Shown here: one piece after another, positions 27,487-34,595 of the stretch
Position numbering within the stretch: the first letter of the stretch is position 1
Layout of the letters: every line of letters begins with the position of its first letter
DNA from: K189A clade bacterium
GTDB lineage: Bacteria; Pseudomonadota; Gammaproteobacteria; Pseudomonadales; Azotimanducaceae
Direction: 5' to 3'
Assembly (NCBI GenBank): GCA_902631405.1
Contig: CACOYI010000013.1
Coordinates: 1 to 43,263 of the forward strand
Length of the DNA stretch: 43,263 nt
The notes under the pieces: generated by a model
Seen by the model: the letters and a program-made list of their open reading frames with translations, nothing else
Database searches by the model: none
What the model was told of the DNA's origin: nothing
Translations under genes and position numbers: made by a program

Positions 27487-28191
27487 ATGAGAGAGCAAGT
27501 CGGACTCGAAAATGCTATGGCCGAGCTAGAGGCGGCAATAGGATACACATTCAAATCTATCAGTCTTCTCACCTTGGCGATGACGCATAGAAGTTTCTCA
27601 AAAGATAATAATGAAAGATTAGAGTTCCTGGGAGACGCAATTTTAGGTGCAGTGGTTTCCTCCATATTGTTCGAAGCGAACCCAAATTATAAAGAGGACC
27701 GACTTTCACTGAAGCGATCTGAGTTGGTGAAAGGGCAAGCTCTTGCGACGATAGGTCGATCTGTCGGGATTCCGGAAATGTTGAGATTGGGCGCAGGGGA
27801 AGCAAAGCAAGGTGGTGCGGACCGGGATTCCATTATCGCGGATGCGTTTGAAGCCCTAATTGGTGCGGTGCAGCTAGATGCCGGAATGGAGGCGGTAGAA
27901 AAAATAGTGAGACGTCTTTTTACGGACCTTTTAGAGAAATCTGAGACTGCTAATCTGAAAGACTCAAAGACTGAACTTCAAGAACAAGTTCAGTCTGAGG
28001 GAAAAAACTTACCTCGGTATAGCGTGGTTCGAGTCATAGGCCCTGACCACAACAAAACCTATGAGATAAAATGTGAGCTTTTCTGGTTGAAACTGGAGAC
28101 GGTAGCTGTCGCTGGCTCAAAGAAAGAAGGTGAAAAACTAGCTGCGAGGAAGATGTTAGGCCTGCTAGCTAAAGAACCAGAGGTTAACTAG
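27487..28191 (+). CDS. rnc: Ribonuclease III
   Basis: A double-strand-specific RNase for rRNA processing and mRNA turnover. 234 residues. RNase III domain with the signature NERLEFLGDAIL and the second acidic cluster DAFEALIGAVQLD. The C-terminal dsRNA-binding domain (about 160-230) has DSKTELQEQVQ and a final GSKKEGEKLAARKMLG. ATG 27487 is used; an ATG at 27514 is possible. The product also typically cleaves its own leader, but I see no recognisable hairpin in the 6-nt gap to lepB. Confidence 0.97.
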   Translation: MREQVGLENAMAELEAAIGYTFKSISLLTLAMTHRSFSKDNNERLEFLGDAILGAVVSSILFEANPNYKEDRLSLKRSELVKGQALATIGRSVGIPEMLRLGAGEAKQGGADRDSIIADAFEALIGAVQLDAGMEAVEKIVRRLFTDLLEKSETANLKDSKTELQEQVQSEGKNLPRYSVVRVIGPDHNKTYEIKCELFWLKLETVAVAGSKKEGEKLAARKMLGLLAKEPEVN

Positions 28192-28207
28192 AAAGGGCTG
28201 TCTGACC

Positions 28208-29119
28208 GTGAAGAATTTTAATCAAAGTGAGGGTGTGGAAACTTCTTGTGGCTTCGTTGGGCTTGTTGGTAAACCTAATGTCGGCAAGTCGACTCTGCTG
28301 AATTATCTACTAGGTCAAAAATTGAGCATTACCTCTCGTAAACCCCAAACGACAAGGAGGAATCTATTGGGTGTGGAAACAAGAGGTTCCAAGCAAGCGA
28401 TTTACGTCGACACTCCTGGCTTGCATAGAACTAGCGGTAAGGCGCTCAACAAATATATGGTTAAAGACGCGACAAGCGCTGTGAAGGACGTCGACATACT
28501 CTGTTTCTTAACCGATTGCAGAAGTGTGATTGAAGATGAGGAGTGGATTTTAGGGGTTATGGCTCGGCCAAGGGTCAAAAGACTCGCGATTATTTCGAAA
28601 ATTGATCTGCTCAGAGATAAGCAGCTGTTGTTACCGAAAATAAAAAATCTTCGAGAAACCGAGCTCTTTTCAGATATTTTTCCTGTCAGCGCGCTCAGGA
28701 AAAACGGTCTATCTGAACTGAGATCGAAGATTTTTGAGTTGCTGCCCAACGGAACCCATTTGTTCCCCGACGATCAAATTACAGATAAATCTGAGCGCTT
28801 CCTCGCCTCCGAGATAGTACGAGAGAAAATAATGCGTCAATTGGGTGACGAAATACCCCATTGCTCTACTGTGATCATTGAGGACTTTTTACGTGAGAAA
28901 AAAGTCGTTCGTATTCGTGCGCAGATTGTTGTTGAAAGAGACGGGCAAAAACGGGTTGTTATTGGTAAATCAGGCGATCGTTTGAAGAAGATTGGAATCG
29001 AAGCGCGTAAAGATTTAGAAAATTTGTTGAACCACCAAGTGATGTTGCATCTGTGGGTGAAGGTTAAACGTGGGTGGACCAATAACAGCCTTGAGATGGG
29101 CCAGCTGGGGTATGATTAA
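28208..29119 (+). CDS. era: GTPase Era
   Basis: An essential GTPase for 30S assembly that binds the 3' end of 16S rRNA. 303 residues. G1 GKPNVGKST, G2 region RKPQTTRR, G3 VDTPGLH, then a C-terminal KH domain with VVIGKSGDRLKKIG and LWVKVKRGW. The G4 guanine-specificity motif reads SKID (IISKIDLL) instead of the usual NKxD. GTG 28208 has AAAGGG 10 nt upstream. It lies between rnc and recO. Confidence 0.96.
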   Translation: MKNFNQSEGVETSCGFVGLVGKPNVGKSTLLNYLLGQKLSITSRKPQTTRRNLLGVETRGSKQAIYVDTPGLHRTSGKALNKYMVKDATSAVKDVDILCFLTDCRSVIEDEEWILGVMARPRVKRLAIISKIDLLRDKQLLLPKIKNLRETELFSDIFPVSALRKNGLSELRSKIFELLPNGTHLFPDDQITDKSERFLASEIVREKIMRQLGDEIPHCSTVIIEDFLREKKVVRIRAQIVVERDGQKRVVIGKSGDRLKKIGIEARKDLENLLNHQVMLHLWVKVKRGWTNNSLEMGQLGYD

Positions 29120-29138
29120 GTAGCGAGGGAAACAGAGG

Positions 29139-29864
29139 ATGTATTCCCAAAGAGCGATGGTCTTGCATCTCGTTCCTTACCGAGAGTCGAGTGTTATCGT
29201 ACGATTTTTGACCGAAAGTGCAGGAAAAATATCTGGCATATATCGAGGTGTCCGTGGAAATAAACGAAAAAGTAAAGCAGTAGTGCAGCCTCTTTATTCC
29301 GGTGTTGTCGAATATCTGGGTAAGCCTGATCTGTTTACCATTTCTAATTTCGAAGCAAATCGCTATCCAGCTCTAACCGGGCAAGGGCTCTACAGTGGTC
29401 TTTATGTTGCTGAGTTGTTGGTCAAGGTGTTGGGTGAAGGTCAAGGAGAGGAGCAACTACTTGAAGAAACTGTTCGAGTAATAAACGATCTCGAGACAAA
29501 CACTGGTCTGGCATCCAAGCTGCGGCGATTTGAGTTCAGATTGATGGAGATATTGGGCTATGGCGTCGACTTCACTTGCGAGGCGGTGGCTCACGAGGCC
29601 ATAGATCCTGAAGCCACATATGTTTACGTGGACCAGGTGGGCTTTGTCAGAGAACGCACGGATGCTGCCCTTTACGGGGCCAAGATAGGCGCGATACCCG
29701 GGAGTATGTTAGAACAATTCGCATGTGGGGACTTTTCTGATGAGGCGGGTGGCGTTATCGCTAAACGTATTTCGACAATCGCATTAAGTAGTCTGATGGG
29801 TAATAAGACTTTGAGCAGCAGAAAAATCTTTAAATCTGAGTTGACCCGAGACTCGAAGGATTGA
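29139..29864 (+). CDS. recO: DNA repair protein RecO
   Basis: A RecF-pathway mediator that helps load RecA on SSB-coated DNA. 241 residues: N-terminal OB fold (about 1-80) with AMVLHLVPYRESSVIVRFLTE, then a helical domain with RRFEFRLMEILGYGVDF. The zinc-finger cysteines of Gram-positive RecO are absent, as is usual in gammaproteobacteria. It overlaps the candidate rlmD start by at most 4 bases. pdxJ, which often follows recO, is not here. Confidence 0.94.
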   Translation: MYSQRAMVLHLVPYRESSVIVRFLTESAGKISGIYRGVRGNKRKSKAVVQPLYSGVVEYLGKPDLFTISNFEANRYPALTGQGLYSGLYVAELLVKVLGEGQGEEQLLEETVRVINDLETNTGLASKLRRFEFRLMEILGYGVDFTCEAVAHEAIDPEATYVYVDQVGFVRERTDAALYGAKIGAIPGSMLEQFACGDFSDEAGGVIAKRISTIALSSLMGNKTLSSRKIFKSELTRDSKD

Positions 29865-29866
29865 TT

Positions 29867-31204
29867 TTGAAAAAAAGTCCTATTGAACAGGATTTTCTGG
29901 TCGAGTCTCTCGATAAAAGCGGCAATGGCGTTGGTTTTTTGGCTGATAAAAAAGTTTTGATTCGAAATGCCTTGGCAGGAGAGGTGGCGACAGCTAGGCT
30001 TCTGAAGCGCAAACGGGGAATCAGATTCGCAGACGGCATTCGAATTCAAAATCCCGCTGCCAATCGGAGAGATTCCTCCTGTAAAAGTTTTCCTCGCTGT
30101 GGTGGTTGCGGACTGCACCATATGACAACCTCTTTTCAAATGGAGTTTAAGAAAAAGTTGCTCGCGGATGCTTTAAAAAGCTTCGGTCTGACTCCTGATC
30201 ATTGGATGGAATCTGTGGTTGCTTGTCGCCTGGGGTATAGGAGGAAGGCCCGATTGGGTGTTCGACATGTCGGATCAGAGGTTCTTGTCGGCTTTCGAGA
30301 GTCTTTCAGCAACAGAGTGGCTCGAATAGGAGAGTGTTTAACGCTTGACCCTAGAGTATCTATGCTTATAAAGCCATTGAAATTATTGATCGCAGAGGTT
30401 TCGATACCTAATCAGATCCCCCAGATTGAAGTCGCGTGCGGAGATGAGGAGCTCAGCCTTATTGTTCGGCACCTAGCTAATTGGTCTGGTGAAGATCTTG
30501 TTAGGTGGAAGGAATTCTCCGACACGTTCAACGTCGAAGTGCTTTTTCAAAGTGAGGGTTATGACTCGTTGGTGCGGCTCTCTGATGAGAAGATCTCTAG
30601 ACTCAAATATAAGTTAATTGAATATGGGTTGAGCTTCGAGTTCTACCCTCAGCAATTCACTCAAGTCAATGCTCTTCTCAATCAGGATCTGGTGCGAAGT
30701 GCATTAGCCTTGATGGGTGATTTGCGTAATCAGGTGGTCGTTGATCTCTTTTGCGGCATTGGGAATTTCAGTCTTCCTATAGCGAGATCGGGAGGAAAGG
30801 TGATCGGTTTAGAAATGGAGCAATCAGCAGTCGAAATGGCCCGTAGCAATGCTAGATTGAATGGACTAGAAGATTTCGCGCGCTTCGAAGTGGCAGATCT
30901 TTATGACCAAGGTGGGCAAAATGCTGCTGGGTATACCCAACTTGCTGAGGTTATGCAAGAAAACCCAACTTCAATTTTGCTTGATCCTCCTCGAAGTGGA
31001 GCAGGAACGAATCTGGCCTCGATCTGCAAAAAAGAAAGTATTGAACGAATCGTTTATGTCTCTTGTAACCCGGAAACCTTTGCGTCTGATGGAGCGATTT
31101 TAATAGAAAGTGGGTTTCGCCTTAACAGGGTTGGTGTTTTCGACATGTTCCCGAATACCTCCCACTTAGAGACTCTGGGACTCTTTGTCAAAGAATGTCT
31201 GTGA
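29867..31204 (+). CDS. rlmD: 23S rRNA (uracil-1939-C5)-methyltransferase RlmD
   Basis: SAM-dependent methylation of U1939 in 23S rRNA. 445 residues. N-terminal TRAM domain, then [4Fe-4S] cluster cysteines in SCKSFPRCGGCGLHHM and a fourth in GECLTLDP. The methyltransferase domain has VDLFCGIGNFSLP, LDPPRSGAG and the catalytic cysteine in VYVSCNPETFASD. The start is a TTG at 29867 with AAGGA 6 nt upstream; TTG 29861 is adjacent to that site. The cluster and the C-terminal motif distinguish it from RlmC and TrmA. Its position after recO is unusual. Confidence 0.93.
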   Translation: MKKSPIEQDFLVESLDKSGNGVGFLADKKVLIRNALAGEVATARLLKRKRGIRFADGIRIQNPAANRRDSSCKSFPRCGGCGLHHMTTSFQMEFKKKLLADALKSFGLTPDHWMESVVACRLGYRRKARLGVRHVGSEVLVGFRESFSNRVARIGECLTLDPRVSMLIKPLKLLIAEVSIPNQIPQIEVACGDEELSLIVRHLANWSGEDLVRWKEFSDTFNVEVLFQSEGYDSLVRLSDEKISRLKYKLIEYGLSFEFYPQQFTQVNALLNQDLVRSALALMGDLRNQVVVDLFCGIGNFSLPIARSGGKVIGLEMEQSAVEMARSNARLNGLEDFARFEVADLYDQGGQNAAGYTQLAEVMQENPTSILLDPPRSGAGTNLASICKKESIERIVYVSCNPETFASDGAILIESGFRLNRVGVFDMFPNTSHLETLGLFVKECL

Positions 31205-31270
31205 GTTCGCCCGAGAAAAACAGAAAAAAATCACAGAATTGGATATGATCGGGGGTAGGGAGATAGTTTG

Positions 31271-31906
31271 ATGAAGATCATATTGCTTGGGCCGCCTGGG
31301 GCTGGAAAAGGTACTCAGGCTCAATTCATTATTGAGAATCTTGGAATACCACAGATTTCAACGGGAGATATGTTTCGGGCGGCGGTTGCCTCTGGATCAT
31401 CTTTGGGGAGCAAGCTGAAAGAAATTATGGATTCCGGTTCCTTGGTTCCAGACGAAATTGTTATCGAGGTGGTGAAGGAGAGAATCAGTCAACCTGACTG
31501 CTCCGGCGGATTTCTCTTTGATGGTTTTCCCAGAACAATCCCTCAAGCCGAAGCGCTGGATCAAGCTGATATAGTCGTGGATCTTGTTATCGAAATAAAA
31601 GTCCCAGAGGCCGAAATACTGCGTCGGATTACGGGAAGAAGAGTGCATCCAGGCTCGGGAAGGGTATATCACACCCACTACAACCCTCCAAAGCAAGAAG
31701 GTTTAGACGATGTAACTGGAGAACCGCTACAGCATAGAGTGGACGACACCGAAAAAACTGTGATGGAACGGTTGGACGTCTACAGCAGGCAAACTGAACC
31801 CTTGGTGGCGTTCTACAAGTCTCGATCCTCCTCAAGATATATTGAGATTGACGGCCTTGGCGAAGTCAACCAGATACAGAAAAATATCCTTGATCAACTT
31901 AGCTAG
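31271..31906 (+). CDS. adk: Adenylate kinase
   Basis: Interconverts ATP plus AMP and two ADP. 211 residues, the long form with a full LID domain. P-loop [27 protein letters not shown] in the AMP-binding lid, [14 protein letters not shown], and LID segment [13 protein letters not shown] without zinc cysteines. ATG 31271 has GGGAG 8 nt upstream. TATGAT at 31244-31249 is a good -10-like hexamer in the 63-bp leader, but no matching -35 is visible. Confidence 0.98.
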   Translation: MKIILLGPPGAGKGTQAQFIIENLGIPQISTGDMFRAAVASGSSLGSKLKEIMDSGSLVPDEIVIEVVKERISQPDCSGGFLFDGFPRTIPQAEALDQADIVVDLVIEIKVPEAEILRRITGRRVHPGSGRVYHTHYNPPKQEGLDDVTGEPLQHRVDDTEKTVMERLDVYSRQTEPLVAFYKSRSSSRYIEIDGLGEVNQIQKNILDQLS

Positions 31907-31925
31907 ATACATCTTATTGTTCTGA

Positions 31926-31952
31926 GACCGGCCATCACCTTTGTGCCGCGTC
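31926..31952. terminator. GC-rich hairpin between adk and moeA, possible terminator
   Basis: GACCGGC (31926-31932) can pair with GCCGCGTC (31945-31952) with one bulged base and a 12-nt loop. It lies in the 44-bp gap between convergent adk and moeA and overlaps the moeA stop. There is no T-run on either strand, so it is a weak terminator candidate at best. Confidence 0.25.
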
Positions 31953-33186
31953 AAATGAAATTCAGTGGAATAATATCGACAGTGCTCCCCGCGCTGACAT
32001 TACCCTCTCCTTTGGGAATTTCGATCAGGCAGTTTGAGTCTAGGAAGCTGCTGAGCCTGTTGGAGCTCTGGTCTTGATTGCTCGATACCCAGATTTCTTT
32101 GTTCTTTAGGGTGAAATGAGCCCTCATGTATTCCGCTCTTCCGATTTGGTGTGACAGTTCACCATCTAGTGACGCTTTTAATCGAATGGGTGGGGATGGA
32201 ACGCTCCCGCATAAATGCGTTAAGACTGGCCTTAATAATAAAAGAGCTGTTACGATGGTGGAAACTGGATTCCCGGGTAATCCGATTATAGGGGTATTAT
32301 TGATAGACCCAAAAGCTAGGGGTTTTCCGGGCTTCAGGTTTAGGCGCCAGAAATCGAGTTTCCCCATCTCAGATATTATATCGACCATGTGATCGGCTTC
32401 GCCCACTGATACTCCACCGCTGGTCACTAATAGATCAGATTTTTGCGCTGCCTTCAGCATCGAGGATCTTATCTCCTCTTTGTCGTCCGGAAGTATGCCG
32501 AGATCAATTAGATCGATTGGCAGGTCTCGAAAAAGGGCCTGTAGTGCGGGTCTATTCGCATCGTAAATTTCGCCAAGTCTAAGGCCTGACTTATCATCTT
32601 CGGGATCTTTTAACTCGTCTCCCGTAGAGAAAATTGAGACGACGGGTCTTTCGAAGACAGGCACCTGAGTTAATCCAAGTGAGGCTAGAGAAGCTAAAAG
32701 ATATGGGGTCAACTTCTGCTTGCTTTTTGCTACGTAGGTTCCTTTTTCAATATCATTGCCGACTTCTCTGATGTGGTCTTCGTTCTCAAAATTCTCAGAA
32801 AATTTAACGCGAGATTCAGGTAGGATTTCGGCGCGCTCCTGAAGCATGACCATATCTGCATCATCTGGTAAGACCGCCCCGGTAAAAATTCGCACACATT
32901 GGTCTACACCCATGGATCCAGAGAATGGTTTGCCAGCATAACTGCTGCCAATGACCTCAAATTCCTGTTGTGGATTTTTGAGGTATGCCTCTCTTTTTAT
33001 GGAGTAACCATCCATCGCAGAACTCCTGAAAGGCGGGAGCGAAATGGGTGCGCGAATATCTTCGGATAAGATACGTCCACCACACTCAGCGAGTCCGATG
33101 ATTTCAGTTTTTGTGATCGATTTAATCTTTGCGATAAGTCTGGAGAGAGCTTCCTCTAGATCTAACCGTTGGCTATGATTCTGCAA
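31951..33186 (-). CDS. moeA: Molybdopterin molybdotransferase MoeA
   Basis: Inserts molybdate into adenylylated molybdopterin. 411 residues. N-terminal PFRSSAMDGYSI, then the MoCF-binding domain with STGDEL, GEIYDANRP, SGGVSVGEADHM and IGLPGNPVS, and a C-terminal beta domain. The likely start is TTG at 33186-33184, with GAGGA 9 nt upstream; a TTG at 33195 touches that site. The start shares its first base with the tsaB ATG on the other strand, so each gene's ribosome binding site and promoter lie inside the other's coding region. No other molybdenum cofactor genes are present. Confidence 0.95.
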   Translation of the reverse strand: MQNHSQRLDLEEALSRLIAKIKSITKTEIIGLAECGGRILSEDIRAPISLPPFRSSAMDGYSIKREAYLKNPQQEFEVIGSSYAGKPFSGSMGVDQCVRIFTGAVLPDDADMVMLQERAEILPESRVKFSENFENEDHIREVGNDIEKGTYVAKSKQKLTPYLLASLASLGLTQVPVFERPVVSIFSTGDELKDPEDDKSGLRLGEIYDANRPALQALFRDLPIDLIDLGILPDDKEEIRSSMLKAAQKSDLLVTSGGVSVGEADHMVDIISEMGKLDFWRLNLKPGKPLAFGSINNTPIIGLPGNPVSTIVTALLLLRPVLTHLCGSVPSPPIRLKASLDGELSHQIGRAEYMRAHFTLKNKEIWVSSNQDQSSNRLSSFLDSNCLIEIPKGEGNVSAGSTVDIIPLNFI

Positions 33187-33878
33187 TGCGCGCAATCCTC
33201 AGTATCGATACTTCTTCACGTTATTGTAGCTTGGCTTTGTATCATAACGGGAAGATATCGTCCGTTAGCGAGCTTCTAGATCGGTCACATACCGATAGGG
33301 TTTTGCCAATGATTGATGTTTTATACCGGAAAGCGAACCTAAGGTTGGCAGATACGGACTTGGTTTGTTTTGCAGCTGGCCCTGGCAGTTTTACTGGTGT
33401 GAGGCTCGCGGCATCGATAACGCAAGCAATTGCGTTGGTCAGTAATTCCAAAGTGGTACCCATCAGGAGCTCAGAAGTTTTGAGTACCTCTTACCTAAAG
33501 CAGTACGTTGGAAATCAAAGAGAAATAATCTGTGTCCAGCGAAGTAGGGCGAACATTTTCTACATAAGTGCTTTTAGGTGTCGCTCGGATGGAGGATTGG
33601 ACCAGATCCAAGAAGATAGATTATTTGGAAAACTGGATGGTTGGTTGAAGGACGCCACTCAGGATCGTGATGATTTTGTTGTATTGGGAGACTTGCCAGA
33701 TTGGTTTCCCAATGAGGCCAGTAAGAGGCATGAGAGCGATGTCATTCCTGATGCGGGAGTGATGATTGAGATTGGTAAGCGCAGGCATGAACAAAGCTTA
33801 AGTGTTGAGGCAGAGTTGGCCCTTCCAATCTATGTAGAGGGTGACACGCCGTGGAAAAAATCGACGCCCACAGGGTGA
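33186..33878 (+). CDS. tsaB: tRNA t6A biosynthesis protein TsaB
   Basis: A partner of TsaD and TsaE in N6-threonylcarbamoyladenosine formation at tRNA A37. 230 residues, as in E. coli. ASKHA-fold N-terminus AILSIDTSSRYCSLAL, then the glycine-rich GPGSFTGVRLA motif, and a C-terminal PIYVEGDTPWKK similar to the usual PxYLR...W ending. No clear ribosome binding site precedes ATG 33186. It overlaps rsmJ by 28 nt. The adk, tsaB, rsmJ neighbourhood recalls Pseudomonas, with moeA added. Confidence 0.94.
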   Translation: MRAILSIDTSSRYCSLALYHNGKISSVSELLDRSHTDRVLPMIDVLYRKANLRLADTDLVCFAAGPGSFTGVRLAASITQAIALVSNSKVVPIRSSEVLSTSYLKQYVGNQREIICVQRSRANIFYISAFRCRSDGGLDQIQEDRLFGKLDGWLKDATQDRDDFVVLGDLPDWFPNEASKRHESDVIPDAGVMIEIGKRRHEQSLSVEAELALPIYVEGDTPWKKSTPTG

Positions 33879-34594
33879 AACAAAGAAAAATCCCATTGTT
33901 GTTTGCCCCTGAGCGTTTCGATGATTTAGAAGACTATTTGCCGTGGTGCGAAGTATACGAACTTGATCAAGAAGCCGAACTTGAGCTTCAATCTGAGGTT
34001 AGATTGGTTCTAGATGTCAGAGGTCTCGGGATTGCCCTTCCGGCCCAGAAATCCTACTTCTATGTGTCATCGATCGATATTCAGGCGAGGATTAAGGCAG
34101 GGAGGAGGGGGGAGCTTGCAAGAGCTTGCCTTGGGAAAAAGGATTCGATTGTTGTGCTAGATGCTTTTGCTGGATTTGGTGTTGATGGGTTAACACTTGC
34201 TGGTCTGGGTGCTGATGTTACGTTGGTGGAGAGAAATTTGGTGGTGTGGTTGATGCTCAGAAGTATAGCTTGCGGGCATCCAAGGGCCGCAATTCATTAT
34301 GCCGATAGCTTTAGTTTATTTTATTCCAGGGATACTTGGGATGTCGTATACCTGGATCCGATGTTTATTCCTACAAAAAAAAGTGCTCTACCCAAAAGAG
34401 ATCTACAGATACTAAGAGAAATTTCCGACGCCGCTCCGTCTTCGAAAAAATACCTTGAGCAACTTATTGAGGTTGCGAAAGATTCTGCAACAGATCGGGT
34501 GGTTCTCAAAAGACGGAAGAATGATCCTGAGGTGGCTAAACCGAATTTTTCAATTTGCAGCAAAACGATTTGCTTTGATATCTTTCTATGTTGA
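33851..34594 (+). CDS. rsmJ: 16S rRNA (guanine-1516-N2)-methyltransferase RsmJ
   Basis: SAM-dependent methylation of 16S G1516. 247 residues. SAM motif VLDAFAGFGVDGLTLAGLGADVT, then VERN, the DPMF motif in VYLDPMFIPTKKSALPKRDL, and RVVLKRRKNDP are as in RsmJ/YhiQ. GTG 33851 has GAGGGTG about 10 nt upstream and lies inside the end of tsaB. A GTG at 33875 would instead give a 4-base GTGA overlap with the tsaB stop. It ends one base before the convergent plsB stop. Confidence 0.9.
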   Translation: MEKIDAHRVKQRKIPLLFAPERFDDLEDYLPWCEVYELDQEAELELQSEVRLVLDVRGLGIALPAQKSYFYVSSIDIQARIKAGRRGELARACLGKKDSIVVLDAFAGFGVDGLTLAGLGADVTLVERNLVVWLMLRSIACGHPRAAIHYADSFSLFYSRDTWDVVYLDPMFIPTKKSALPKRDLQILREISDAAPSSKKYLEQLIEVAKDSATDRVVLKRRKNDPEVAKPNFSICSKTICFDIFLC

Positions 34595-34595
34595 G

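Noticed and set aside
29672-30139. 155-residue minus-strand open frame across the recO-rlmD junction
   Set aside because: Antisense to two clear genes, no recognisable motif, no ribosome binding site.
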